Source of the DNA: Singulisphaera sp. GP187
GTDB taxonomy: Bacteria; Planctomycetota; Planctomycetia; Isosphaerales; Isosphaeraceae
Direction of reading: 5' to 3'
Assembly: GCF_900129635.1 (NCBI RefSeq)
Contig: NZ_FSRB01000001.1
Location: forward strand, 186,001-250,000
DNA length: 64,000 nt
Shown here: positions 42,158 to 51,080 of the stretch, in pieces
Layout: each line of letters opens with the position of its first letter
How positions within the stretch are numbered: position 1 is the first letter of the stretch
Made by a program: the position numbers and the translations under genes
Notes under the pieces: model-generated
The model's database searches: none
What the model was told of the DNA's origin: nothing
What the model saw: the letters and a program-made list of their open reading frames with translations, nothing else

Positions 42158-43848
42158 ACCTGACCCTCGCCTACCGAGGCCGCAGCGCGATCGTCTCGAG
42201 GCCGGGCGGCTTGGCCGTCGCGCTGGCCCCGAACCTCCGCCGCGACCGGGTCGCCTTCGACGCCGCCTTTCTTCAGCCGCTCCGGTTCCGCGAGGCGATC
42301 GGGGCGCTCCACGACGTCGTCGTCAGCGACCACCGCTACCATGCCAAAGACAATTCGGCTTACGAAAGCCACTTGGCCGACCGCAATCAGCGTGAGGCCG
42401 AACTCCGCCGCACGACGACCTCGCGTTCCCGAACGGCGATCCTCAAGGAATCGGCCGGTCTCGATCCCGCCGACATTGCCGCGCTCGAGACCGACTATCG
42501 CCGGCTGCGCACGCAGTACTGGGGAGCCCGTCAGAATTACTCGAACTATCTGACCCGCCACGACCCTGAACTCTGGCGTCTCCTGGTCCCCTGCGACCCT
42601 GTCGTCACGGTCGCCCCCGACTGCCTGTTCTTCGAATGCTTCAGTGTCGACGAAAGTAGCTACGGCTGCCTCACGGTCGACCGCGCCGCCTTCTCAGGCG
42701 AGCGTGACGTCGCTCTCGGAACCACGAACGTCGACTACTCGTGGTCGCTCTACGAACACTTTCAGACGCTTCGGAGCTACCGCGAGACCCGGTTTTTGGT
42801 CGATCCCGCCGGGATCGAAGTGCAGGCCGGCGAGGAGCCGAGCTATCGCGAAGAAAAGATCGACCTGCCGCCGAGCTGGCTCCGCGGATTCATGCAGATC
42901 CAGGCGGCGATGAGCCTGCCGATGCGCCGGGTTTCGATCAGCCGCGAGGGCCTGTACAGCGTTCTCGCCTTCCTGAAGCGGCACCGGGCCTCGCGGAGCC
43001 CTCGCGCCGTCCGGTTCGAGTTGATCCCGGGGCAGCCCGTGGCGATCATTCTCGAGCCTTGGGAACGGCGGATCGTGCTCCACTCGCACCCTTACGACGG
43101 CCCTCGGTCCGAAGTGATCCGGGTCTGGGGCCGCGATCGGCTCCGGCTGCTCGCTCGCCTTCTCCCCCTGATGGACGAGGCCGAGGTCTACCTGCTCGGA
43201 ACCGGCCTGCCGAGCTTCTGGTCGGTCCGAATGGGAGAAATGCGCCTGCTCCTGGGACTCTCCGGCTGGACGGCCAATGACTGGACCGGATCCGGAGCGC
43301 TCGACCAGCTCGCTCCCCCCGCCGAACCGAGCGATGCGCTCTTGGGAGACATCGCGGCCGCCTTCGAGGACAGCCCGGCGAAGACCTTCGACCAGATCCG
43401 CCAACGTACCGGCGCGGCCCCCGCCTACGTCACCGCCGGCCTGAACCGGCTCGCCCTCATGGGCCAGTTGATCCACGACCTCCACGCCGGTCTCTACCGC
43501 TGGCGGCAGATCATGCCGGTGGCTCTGGCCCTCGACGCGATCGGTCCCGAGAACGCCGAGACGGCCGCCGCGCGCGAACTTGTCGCACACGGTAAGGTCA
43601 AGATCACCCGCGACGATCGCCGCGACGACGGCCTGCGAATCCTTGAGGGAGAGATCCCCGACCGGCCCGTTTCGCTCCTGCTCGACGCCGACGGCCGGAT
43701 GCTCCGGGGCAAATGTACGTGCTCGCACCACTTCACCGGCGGCCTGCGCCGGGGACCGTGCCGGCACTTGCAGGCGCTCCGCGATGGCACCCGTCCCGCC
43801 CAGACCTCCCGGTCGCTCGACGCCTGGTTCGCGTCGTTCGGGTTCTGA
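42154..43848 (+). CDS. Winged-helix/SWIM protein (WHSWIM) of a type XIII-like retron
   Basis: 564 aa; ATG 42154 has AAGGAG 5-6 nt upstream and overlaps the previous stop. Residues about 400-455 (DIAAAFEDSPAKTFDQIRQR, TGAAPAYVTAGLNRLALMGQ) form a winged helix; residues 521-538 carry CTC...CRH (Cys521, Cys523, Cys536, His538), a SWIM zinc finger. The N-terminal 380 residues are beta/alpha without recognised motif. Together with the ARM protein and RT it matches the known type XIII retron layout. SWIM domains bind DNA or protein, so it may sense or act on the msDNA. Confidence 0.8.
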   Translation: MNLTLAYRGRSAIVSRPGGLAVALAPNLRRDRVAFDAAFLQPLRFREAIGALHDVVVSDHRYHAKDNSAYESHLADRNQREAELRRTTTSRSRTAILKESAGLDPADIAALETDYRRLRTQYWGARQNYSNYLTRHDPELWRLLVPCDPVVTVAPDCLFFECFSVDESSYGCLTVDRAAFSGERDVALGTTNVDYSWSLYEHFQTLRSYRETRFLVDPAGIEVQAGEEPSYREEKIDLPPSWLRGFMQIQAAMSLPMRRVSISREGLYSVLAFLKRHRASRSPRAVRFELIPGQPVAIILEPWERRIVLHSHPYDGPRSEVIRVWGRDRLRLLARLLPLMDEAEVYLLGTGLPSFWSVRMGEMRLLLGLSGWTANDWTGSGALDQLAPPAEPSDALLGDIAAAFEDSPAKTFDQIRQRTGAAPAYVTAGLNRLALMGQLIHDLHAGLYRWRQIMPVALALDAIGPENAETAAARELVAHGKVKITRDDRRDDGLRILEGEIPDRPVSLLLDADGRMLRGKCTCSHHFTGGLRRGPCRHLQALRDGTRPAQTSRSLDAWFASFGF

Positions 43849-44018
43849 TTCAACACGGCTTTCACACCAACATTCAAGACCGCGATACTCTGCCACTTTT
43901 TTTGTTGACATCCTGGGGCTCGCTCGGCAAAGTGGCCTCCAGGACGAGGCGGGCCGGGGCCCGAGACCAGCTTGCTGCGGCGTTCCGCCGCGGTCGACTT
44001 TGCCCCCGAGACTGCTTC

Positions 44019-44125
44019 CCCAAGAGTGTTGTTCTTTTGGCCCGGGGCGGTAGCCGTACGCCGGGCTGAGTCAACCGTTGTTCCCGGCGTACGGCTACCG
44101 CCCCGGGCCTCGGTGAACACCCTTG
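44019..44125 (+). ncRNA. Candidate retron msr-msd RNA segment
   Basis: Just upstream of the RT gene lies a perfect 27-bp inverted repeat (44039-44065 with 44083-44109; core GGCGGTAGCCGTACGCC) and a 17-nt loop. It is extended by CCAAGAGTGTT at 44020 pairing with AACACCCTTGG at 44114. A long hairpin of this type is the expected msd. Smaller GC-rich hairpins (GCGGCG/CGCCGC near 43978-43994) upstream could be msr. The a1/a2 ends and the branching G are not identified. Similar hairpins elsewhere in the backbone weaken the call. Confidence 0.45.
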
Positions 44126-44193
44126 GTCGTCGCTTCGAAGTCGGGCAACGGCCCGTCCCCGTCCTTCCTACCCTGAATCCCTCGGCCGGCGAC

Positions 44194-45918
44194 ATGAATC
44201 TTTTCCATCGCCTCCTCCGGTTCCTCTTCGGTTCCGGGACCCCCACCCGATCCGAGGAACGTCCACGTTCCGCTCCCGTCCCTGCCTCGGTGCCTCCGAC
44301 CACGTCGGACCGACTCGCAACGACGGTGCCCCGCGCCGAGGCGTTCGGAAAAACAGCTGAGACACCTCCTTCCGCATCCGCGGCCCCGCTGCCCGAAGCC
44401 GCGGCTGATCCCTACTTCGCCGCCACCACCGACGCCGCGCCGAAGAGCAATGGCAAGGGAAATGGCAAGACGTCGCTCGGTCTCGAGGCCAGCGCCTATC
44501 TGCCGATCAGCCGCCAGGAGATCAAGAAGGCCGCCAAGGGGATCGATCGGTTCGGCAACCCCTGGTTTGGCCGACGCGACCTGATCCCGCCGGCCGACGA
44601 CCCCCGAACCCATCTGATCGACCGCGCGATGGTGACTCAGGGCTTGCTCTCCCCCGAGCAACTCCAGGAAATCCACGACGTCGGCGCCCGGATGGATCAG
44701 GTCAAGCCGTCGCTGGCCGCGATCGACCACCAGGCGGCCCTGGATGGCGTGGCGGCCGTCGCGGCCGACCGCGAGGCCCGCGCGCTCTTGAAGGCTCGAA
44801 AAAAGGCCGAGGCCGCCCAGCGCAAGCAACAGCGCATCGACGAGGTCGCTCATCGCCGGGCGACGGACATCGTCTTCCTCGGCCGCGGGGTCAGCGCAGG
44901 CTTGGGCGACCGCCAGAGCGACCTCGACGCCTTGACCCAGGCCGGCCTGCCCTTGCTGAGTTCACCCGCCGATCTGGCCGCGGCCCTCGGCTTACCGATC
45001 TCGAAACTCCGCTGGCTCGCGTTTCACACCGAGGCGGCGACACGAACCCACTATGTCCAGTTCACCGTGCCGAAGAAGAGCGGCGGCCTGCGAACGCTCT
45101 CCGCACCGCATCGGACCCTGGCCGTAGCGCAACGCTGGATTTTCCAGGAAATCGTGGCCAAGCTACCGGTCGATCCCGCCGCGCACGGGTTCGTCGCCGG
45201 TCGGAGCATCGTCAGCAACGCCTCAGCCCACTGCAACCGCGCCATTGTCGTGAACATGGACCTCGAGGGGTTCTTCCCGAGCATCGGTTTTCCGCGCGTC
45301 CGCCGCGTCTTCCGGAGGCTCGGCTACTCGCCGGCCGTCGCCACGATTCTCGCCCTCCTGACCACCGAATGCCCCCGCCGCCCGGTCGTCTACGACGGGG
45401 CCACCTACCACGTGGCCACCGGCCCCCGCGGGCTCCCGCAAGGGGCCTGCACCAGCCCCGGCCTCTCCAACCAGGTGGCGATCCGGCTCGACCGCCGGCT
45501 CGGTGGCCTGGCCCGCAAGTTCGACCTCTCCTACACACGCTACGCCGACGACCTCACGCTCTCGGGCGACGCCACGCTCGAAGCCCGAGTCGGCTACCTG
45601 ATGGCCAGGCTCCGGCACATCGCCAGCGAGGAAGGCTTCGCCGTCAATGAGGCGAAGAGCCGAGTCCTCCGCCAAGGGACCGCGCAAACGGTCACGGGCC
45701 TGGTGGTCAACGACCGCCCCGGCGTCCGCCGCGCCGAGGTCCGTCGGCTCAGGGCGATCCTCCACCGGGCGAAGTCCGAAGGACTGGCGAGCCAGAACCA
45801 CGCCGGCCACCCCGACTTCCTCGCCTGGCTCCATGGCAAGATCGCCTTCGTCGCCATGGCCCGGCCCGAGGCTGGAGCCGCGCTTCGAGCCGAACTGGAT
45901 GCCCTACTCACCCCCTAA
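44194..45918 (+). CDS. Retron reverse transcriptase (type XIII-like)
   Basis: 574 aa. The N-terminal about 230 residues are an extra domain, starting with a low-complexity Ala/Pro stretch and a charged helix (KARKKAEAAQRKQQRIDEVA). The RT core follows: KSGGLRTLSAPHRTL, the retron NAxxH (Asn342-AlaSerAlaHis346), MDLEGFFPSI, LPQGACTSPGLSNQ, the catalytic YADD (Tyr450-Asp453) and the retron VTG (Val500). These motifs distinguish retron RTs from group II intron RTs. It should reverse-transcribe a cognate RNA encoded just upstream into msDNA. It is separated by 345 bp from the WHSWIM gene; an in-frame opening from 43972 is rejected because it reads through the hairpin. Confidence 0.9.
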   Translation: MNLFHRLLRFLFGSGTPTRSEERPRSAPVPASVPPTTSDRLATTVPRAEAFGKTAETPPSASAAPLPEAAADPYFAATTDAAPKSNGKGNGKTSLGLEASAYLPISRQEIKKAAKGIDRFGNPWFGRRDLIPPADDPRTHLIDRAMVTQGLLSPEQLQEIHDVGARMDQVKPSLAAIDHQAALDGVAAVAADREARALLKARKKAEAAQRKQQRIDEVAHRRATDIVFLGRGVSAGLGDRQSDLDALTQAGLPLLSSPADLAAALGLPISKLRWLAFHTEAATRTHYVQFTVPKKSGGLRTLSAPHRTLAVAQRWIFQEIVAKLPVDPAAHGFVAGRSIVSNASAHCNRAIVVNMDLEGFFPSIGFPRVRRVFRRLGYSPAVATILALLTTECPRRPVVYDGATYHVATGPRGLPQGACTSPGLSNQVAIRLDRRLGGLARKFDLSYTRYADDLTLSGDATLEARVGYLMARLRHIASEEGFAVNEAKSRVLRQGTAQTVTGLVVNDRPGVRRAEVRRLRAILHRAKSEGLASQNHAGHPDFLAWLHGKIAFVAMARPEAGAALRAELDALLTP

Positions 45919-45962
45919 GCAGGTGGACGTGGTCTTCCATGATATTAAATAATGTGCAAACC

Positions 45963-46045
45963 CTGGGTGCCACGGGTTGTACTCAACCCGTGAGCCAAAA
46001 ACCTGGGCAATCGCTCACGGGTTGAGTACAATTCGTGGCACCCAG
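45963..46045. repeat. Intergenic inverted repeat
   Basis: CTGGGTGCCACGGGTT (45963-45978) and its complement ending at 46045, with an inner CTCAACCCGTGAGC/GCTCACGGGTTGAG pair, form an imperfect hairpin of about 83 bp. Different sequence from the 38458 and 40002 hairpins. Confidence 0.65.
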
Positions 46046-46169
46046 TGGGCTTTGTATCCCCGCGCTCACCCATCAGTCAATCAAAGAGAAACGAGACCAA
46101 CGGTTTAGGACCGGCCGGTCGGGGAATCGCCCTGGCGGCTCGTTTCCCGCATGACCGGAGGATATCTCC

Positions 46170-47528
46170 ATGCGAGCACCGCACTCTGTCCCGCGGCCCG
46201 TCATCACAATGACCACGGGCCTCCTCGCGCTGATCGCATCGACGGCTCTGGCTCGTGAACCGGAACAAGCCAAGGTGGCGAAGCCCCTCGTCGTCGTCGC
46301 CACCGGGATCGCCGACGCACGGTTGGAAAGCTTCGACCGCCTGATGACCGAGTTCCTGACCGAGAACAAGCTACCAGGCGCCGCGCTGGCCGTGGCGCGA
46401 AACGGTCGTCTCGTCTATGCCCGCGGCTTCGGCCTCAGCGACGTCGAGGCAAACACGCCGGTTCAACCCGACTCGCTCTTCCGGATCGCCAGCATCTCGA
46501 AACCGATCACCGCGGCCGCCATCATGCAACTCGTCGAGCGTGGCAGGCTCAAGCTCGACGCCCCCCTCGTCGACCTCCTCGAAGTCCGGCACGAGGGGAA
46601 GCCGGTGCCGCCGGGCGACCCTCGCCTGAAGGACGTCACGGTCCGCCACTTGCTCCAGCATCGTGGAGGCTGGGACCGTGACCTGTCATTCGACCCGATG
46701 TTCCGCTCGGTGAAATTCGCCAGGGAGTTGGGCGTCAAACCTCCCGCCACTTCACGACAGGTCATCACGGCCATGTGGTCGCGCCCACTCGACTTCGCCC
46801 CGGGCGAGCGTTACAGCTACTGCAACTACGGCTATTGCCTGCTCGGGCGAATCATCGAAAAAGTCTCGGGGATGCCCTACGAGGCCTACGTCCGCACGGA
46901 AATCCTCAAGCCGCTCGCCATCGATTCCATGCGGATCGGCAAGACCCTGCTCGAAGATCGGGCCCCCGGCGAGGTGCGGTACTTCATGGGCGCCAACGGC
47001 CGAAAGAAGCAGGGGCCGGCAGTCCTCGGCCCCACGCTCGGCGAACCGATCGCGATGCCCTACGGCGGCTGGTATCTCGAAGCGATGGATGCCCACGGCG
47101 CCTGGCTCGCCTCGGCCCCCGACCTGGTCCGGTTCGCCTCCGCCTTCGATGCTCCCCGGTTCGGCACGATCCTCAATGAGTCCAGCATTCAAACCCTGTT
47201 CACCCGCCCCGAGGGACGCGCCGGACACAAAGCCGACGGTAGCCCGACGGCCGTCTACTACGCCTGTGGCTGGGACGTGCGAGTCAACCAGCCAGGGGGT
47301 GGAAAGAACACCTGGCACGGCGGCTATCTCGACGGCGCCACCAGTATCCTGGTCCGCCGCCACGACGGCCTGACCTGGGCCGTTCTCTTCAACTCCGACA
47401 CCGGGTCCAACGGCAAGAGCGCGGCCGTCACGATCGACCCCTTGGTCCACCAGGCCGCCAATGCCGTCAAAGACTGGCCGGATAAAGATCTCTTCTCCAG
47501 CAAGACCACTTCGCGAATGCAGGAGTGA
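46170..47528 (+). CDS. Secreted serine hydrolase, beta-lactamase/esterase family
   Basis: 452 aa with a signal peptide (residues 1-29, ends STALAREP). Catalytic set of class C-like serine hydrolases: SISK (Ser108-Lys111), YCN (Tyr217-Asn219) and HGG (His383). Homologues act as esterases or D,D-peptidases on peptidoglycan-like or small ester substrates outside the cytoplasm. Whether it hydrolyses beta-lactams cannot be told. It stands alone, between a hairpin and a 263-bp gap without features. Confidence 0.87.
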   Translation: MRAPHSVPRPVITMTTGLLALIASTALAREPEQAKVAKPLVVVATGIADARLESFDRLMTEFLTENKLPGAALAVARNGRLVYARGFGLSDVEANTPVQPDSLFRIASISKPITAAAIMQLVERGRLKLDAPLVDLLEVRHEGKPVPPGDPRLKDVTVRHLLQHRGGWDRDLSFDPMFRSVKFARELGVKPPATSRQVITAMWSRPLDFAPGERYSYCNYGYCLLGRIIEKVSGMPYEAYVRTEILKPLAIDSMRIGKTLLEDRAPGEVRYFMGANGRKKQGPAVLGPTLGEPIAMPYGGWYLEAMDAHGAWLASAPDLVRFASAFDAPRFGTILNESSIQTLFTRPEGRAGHKADGSPTAVYYACGWDVRVNQPGGGKNTWHGGYLDGATSILVRRHDGLTWAVLFNSDTGSNGKSAAVTIDPLVHQAANAVKDWPDKDLFSSKTTSRMQE

Positions 47529-47791
47529 CTTGATGTCGCCTCTCCGCTCGAGCCCGAGTGGCTGACGGAGGATCGTGCGCTCGAGAGCCACCAAGGCGAG
47601 AAGGACCCTTTCGTCGCCTTGGCGAAACGATTCGATACCGACTCGAAAGATCCTCTTGCAGGACGCACGGACGGCAGTCCGGGGGAGGGGGGGCGATTGC
47701 GGATTTGTTCCATGCTTGGCCTCGAGAAGACCTCCCCCAAGGATGACTTACCGAGTGGTCCGAAATCTGGGAGCCACAAAAGTTCTCGCGA

Positions 47792-48613
47792 CTAACGGTC
47801 CCACCCGGCGGGCACCGTCTCGCCCCCCGCGATCGTCGCCAACGCCTCGAACACCCTGGGGTCGATCGACTCACCGAGAAACCGGACGGACCCGTCGGCG
47901 AAGGCGACATTCAGCCCGCCCCGGTGCGTCCCGCCAAACTGGCGGCCCCGGCCGATGTAGGGCTGACGGTCCGGATCGAGGCCGCGTACCGTTGCCTGGC
48001 CGCCCGCCGTCCAGGGGCCGTTGGCGGACGCCGTCTCGGCCAGCATCAGGGTTGTGGAGACTCCATCCCTGATGTCCGCGACCCTGGTGCGGCGGTCGTG
48101 CCCGAAAACCCCGGCGCGGGGGTGGCCGACTCGGAGCTCGGGCGTATCGCGGCCGACCCCGGCGACGCCGACGTACCAAGTCCAGCCGGGCATGTGTTCG
48201 TCCGCCGCCCCGGCCGCCGCAGGGCAGGTCAGGAGCGGCAATCTGCCGACGGGCACGGGCTTTTCCGCGACGCCGTGCCCTCGGGTGGGCCGGTTCGTGA
48301 CCGCGTCCCACGGCTCGGACTGGTCCAGGAGCCAGAACCATTGGTCGAGAAAGCCCCAGACGAGGACCAGCCAGCTCAGCCGCCGCCCCGGCGGCAGTCG
48401 GTCGTTGGCGATCGTTCCGGCCGGGAAGGAGTCGCACTCAGTCGAGTAATTCATCAAGCTCAGCCCGAGCTGGCGCAGGTTTCCCTGGCATCTGTTCCGC
48501 TGGGCGGCCTCGGACGATCGTTGCAGGAAGGCAGTCACCGCCGCCACGGTGGCGAACAGGGCCACCGCGATTATCATCGGCCTGACCGTGAACCGCAGGC
48601 GGAGGAGCCTCAT
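47792..48613 (-). CDS. DUF1559 pseudopilin-like protein
   Basis: 273 aa from ATG 48613, preceded by AGAGG on the minus strand. The N-terminal segment RFTVRPMIIAVALFATVAAV is followed by RNRCQGNLRQLGLSLMNYST, the N-terminal helix and conserved NLRQLGL motif of DUF1559. The C-terminus FADGSVRFLGESIDPRVFEA is the SBP_bac_10 ending. DUF1559 is a very expanded family in planctomycetes with a type IV pilin/type II secretion-like start. The usual prepilin cleavage motif is not obvious here. Confidence 0.85.
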   Translation of the reverse strand: MRLLRLRFTVRPMIIAVALFATVAAVTAFLQRSSEAAQRNRCQGNLRQLGLSLMNYSTECDSFPAGTIANDRLPPGRRLSWLVLVWGFLDQWFWLLDQSEPWDAVTNRPTRGHGVAEKPVPVGRLPLLTCPAAAGAADEHMPGWTWYVGVAGVGRDTPELRVGHPRAGVFGHDRRTRVADIRDGVSTTLMLAETASANGPWTAGGQATVRGLDPDRQPYIGRGRQFGGTHRGGLNVAFADGSVRFLGESIDPRVFEALATIAGGETVPAGWDR

Positions 48614-48638
48614 AAGCCGAGACCTCTGTAAAGTGTGC

Positions 48639-48991
48639 CTATACCACAACACAGCCGAGCCAGTGGTCCTGCTCTGACTCCGATAAGACGGCTGAAGACA
48701 ACGACCGCATTCGCACTCCTTTTTTACGTTTCAGGTAGGCCTGAACCGGCTCATACACGGCAATCGCAAACTCTTCCGCCGAATGAAACCTCTCAAGCTC
48801 GAGGAGAACCGGAAACTCCCCGCCCTGGGCGGGATCATGCTTCATCTTACGTAAAACACTCGTCTTCCCGATCCGCCGCTCGGCGTGCATGAGTCTACAG
48901 AGCCGGTCCAGTTGATCCCAATCCCCGCAATGAGCCAGTCCCGGCAGTAAATATTGCCTGGATCAACAACCCCGCCTAGGTTAGCCTTCAT
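48639..48991 (-). pseudogene. Truncated AAA-type ATPase remnant
   Basis: From ATG 48991 (GAGGAG upstream) the minus strand reads MKANLGGVVDPGNIYCRDWL, then in another frame RRIGKTSVLRKMKHDP and ELERFHSAEEFAI. Together these match the N-terminus of ATPases with a GERRIGKTSLL P-loop. A frameshift near 48895 and loss of everything after about 100 residues indicate decay. Confidence 0.65.
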
Positions 48992-49306
48992 GACGATCTC
49001 CTCAAACCGTTGCCAGCATTGGACACTAACATTGACGTACGTCAAACTCGACGCACGTCAATTCTGTCGTAACTCGAGAGACCAGGAGGGGTCATCCTCT
49101 GGACTCAACCGGGCATGAGCGGAAATGCCGCGAACCGATGGAAACTCTCCGCTTACCGAACGTTGGCGGAACAACTCACCCAACTCCTTGCCCGGGTAGG
49201 TCCTGGCGTCGCAGAGGGTCGAACTCGGCGAGACGCCCGCATCCACTTTCGATAAAATCAGCGAAACTGATTTCGCGCCCCCTGAATCTCCGAAAGGCCA
49301 ACGAAG
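48992..49306. other. Intergenic region with a 14-bp palindrome
   Basis: TTGACGTACGTCAA (49032-49045) is a perfect palindrome, with a half site ACGTCAA at 49055. It may be an operator of the divergent oxidoreductase gene or of the decayed ATPase. No gene is visible. Confidence 0.4.
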
Positions 49307-50320
49307 ATGTCGCAACTTGGATTTGGGATCGTCGGTCCGGGTTTCATTGCGGGCGTCATTGCCGATGCGATCGCCGAATCGGCCAACGCCAGGTTGACCG
49401 CGGTGTCGAGCCGCCGAATCGAGAACGCGCGGCAATTCACGGCCGGTCGGCAAGGGGTTGAGGCGGTTCAGGGAGCCGACAGCCTGCTGGCCCGTCCCGA
49501 TGTCGACGCAGTCTACATCGCCACCCCCACGGTCGCCAAAGAAGAGATCGCGCTCGCGGCGATCGCGGCGGGAAAGCATGTTCTGGTCGACAAGCCGTTC
49601 GTGGACCACGCCTCCGTCCTGCGGATGACCAAGGCCGCCGCCGCCAAGGGCGTGCTGTTCATGGACGCGACGCATTTCGTCCACCATCCCCGCACCGCGG
49701 CCTTCCAAGCGGCCATCGCGGTGAAGATCGGCACGCCCCGTTCCCTCCATACGGCCTTCTACTTCCCATTCTCGGACCGCAGCAATATTCGCTTCGACCC
49801 GACGCAGGAGCCGATGACCGCGCTGGGGGACATGGCGTGGTACTCGATGCGGGCGGTGGTTGAGTATCTCCGGCCCGAGGGACGAATCACGCAGGCCGTC
49901 GTCGCCCCCGAACGCGAATCCAACGCGATCGTTCGTGCTTCGGGGCTGATCGCCTTCGAGGGCGGCCAGGTCTCAACCTTCGACGTCGGCTATACCGCGG
50001 GCACAATCCTCATGGATTTGCAACTCCTGGGAACGACCGGTGTCCTCGAGATGGACGACTTCGTCCTGGACTGGGAGAGTAGCTCCGCGTTCAAGGATTC
50101 GGGCAACCCGTCCGGGTACTCCCACCGGACCGGGATGGCGACTCGCAAGGACGTGACGTTCATCCCGACGCCCTCGAAGTCCTCCCAGGAGGCGGCCATG
50201 ATCGACGACTTCGCTGAGTTGGCGGCTTCCGGCACTGCCGCCCAGCGGGCCGCTTATGCTGAGGCCACGCTCAAGACGCAGGAATACCTCGACGCGCTCT
50301 GGGCCGCGGCGGGTTCATGA
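49307..50320 (+). CDS. Gfo/Idh/MocA-family oxidoreductase
   Basis: 337 aa. The Rossmann start FGIVGPGFIAGVIADAI, then VYIATPTVAKEEIALAAIAA and HVLVDKPFV give the NAD(P)-binding domain and the EKP-like (here DKP) signature of glucose-fructose oxidoreductase/inositol dehydrogenase relatives. MDATHFVHHPR follows in the substrate domain. Such enzymes oxidise or epimerise sugars and inositols; many planctomycetes encode dozens. The replacement of Glu by Asp in DKP is tolerated in the family. Substrate unknown. Confidence 0.87.
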   Translation: MSQLGFGIVGPGFIAGVIADAIAESANARLTAVSSRRIENARQFTAGRQGVEAVQGADSLLARPDVDAVYIATPTVAKEEIALAAIAAGKHVLVDKPFVDHASVLRMTKAAAAKGVLFMDATHFVHHPRTAAFQAAIAVKIGTPRSLHTAFYFPFSDRSNIRFDPTQEPMTALGDMAWYSMRAVVEYLRPEGRITQAVVAPERESNAIVRASGLIAFEGGQVSTFDVGYTAGTILMDLQLLGTTGVLEMDDFVLDWESSSAFKDSGNPSGYSHRTGMATRKDVTFIPTPSKSSQEAAMIDDFAELAASGTAAQRAAYAEATLKTQEYLDALWAAAGS

Positions 50321-50409
50321 GCAGTGGCCACGCGGGACATCCTGGCAGGTATCAAAATCATTAAATGATTTTGGCTCGGGAACGAACGCACTTGCGGAGG
50401 ACCGACTCG

Positions 50410-50838
50410 ATGATCCCAGCCAACCCGACGATTCCCCGCACCGACCTGACGCTTCCACGAATCCTGGCCCTGATCCTGTTCAATCTCGCCGCTTTCATGG
50501 GACTCCCGACGGCCGCCGTGGCGTTAGTGTCTCTCTTTTCCGGTAACTGGCGTGTCGTGCTGCTGACGGCACTGGTCTGGCCGATCGTCGGGATGGTGGT
50601 ATGGCTCGGGAGGATGATTTGGTCGGGCCGTTCGATCCCGACCTGGTTCAGCTGTGCGGTGGGTGGCTTGATCTCTGCTGGCCCTGCCGTTGGGCTCCTG
50701 ATCCACGGCGAATGGATGGGGGCCATGGGGTCGCTCGCCTTGTTCTGTCCGTTTATGCTCATGTTCTGGCCAAGGATCGGTGTCAACGACACGAAACCTG
50801 TTAAAACGCCGAAGGCGTTCGACGACGAATTTTTTTGA
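50410..50838 (+). CDS. Four-helix membrane protein
   Basis: 142 aa; ATG 50410 has GGAGG upstream. Four hydrophobic segments (ILALILFNLAAFMGLPTAAV; VVLLTALVWPIVGMVVWLG; WFSCAVGGLISAGPAVGLLI; LALFCPFMLMFWP) and an acidic C-terminus (KAFDDEFF). No motif. Followed 7 bp later by a 49-aa membrane protein, probably in one operon. Function unknown. Confidence 0.6.
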   Translation: MIPANPTIPRTDLTLPRILALILFNLAAFMGLPTAAVALVSLFSGNWRVVLLTALVWPIVGMVVWLGRMIWSGRSIPTWFSCAVGGLISAGPAVGLLIHGEWMGAMGSLALFCPFMLMFWPRIGVNDTKPVKTPKAFDDEFF

Positions 50839-50845
50839 GGGCGGC

Positions 50846-50995
50846 ATGAGCCACAGCGCCGATTTTACTGAGGTTGGAGCGTCCCAATCCCGCCCGTCGC
50901 AGGTCCGCTGGTACATCCTCCACGTGCTCTGGTCACTCGGCTGGCTGATTTGGCTCTCCGTCGGGGTTGTCTCGTTCGGGCACGCTCTCGGCTGA
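50846..50995 (+). CDS. Very small membrane protein, 49 aa
   Basis: ATG 50846 follows GAGGGCGGC. Residues 22-43 (RWYILHVLWSLGWLIWLSVG) are one TM helix; the N-terminal half is polar. It is 7 bp after the preceding gene and probably co-translated. Function unknown. Confidence 0.5.
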   Translation: MSHSADFTEVGASQSRPSQVRWYILHVLWSLGWLIWLSVGVVSFGHALG

Positions 50996-51080
50996 AAGCC
51001 GTGTCAATGCTTATCGTGGGCGATACTGCAGCACTGAATTAAAAAGCGGCATATCCACACGTAATTGTGAGCGATCCAAC

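Noticed and set aside
42694-43911. 405-codon minus-strand frame opposite the WHSWIM gene
   Set aside because: Shadow of a gene with SWIM and winged-helix motifs.
43972-44193. N-terminal extension of the RT gene by 74 codons
   Set aside because: It would translate the long hairpin; this is more likely RNA-coding or intergenic.
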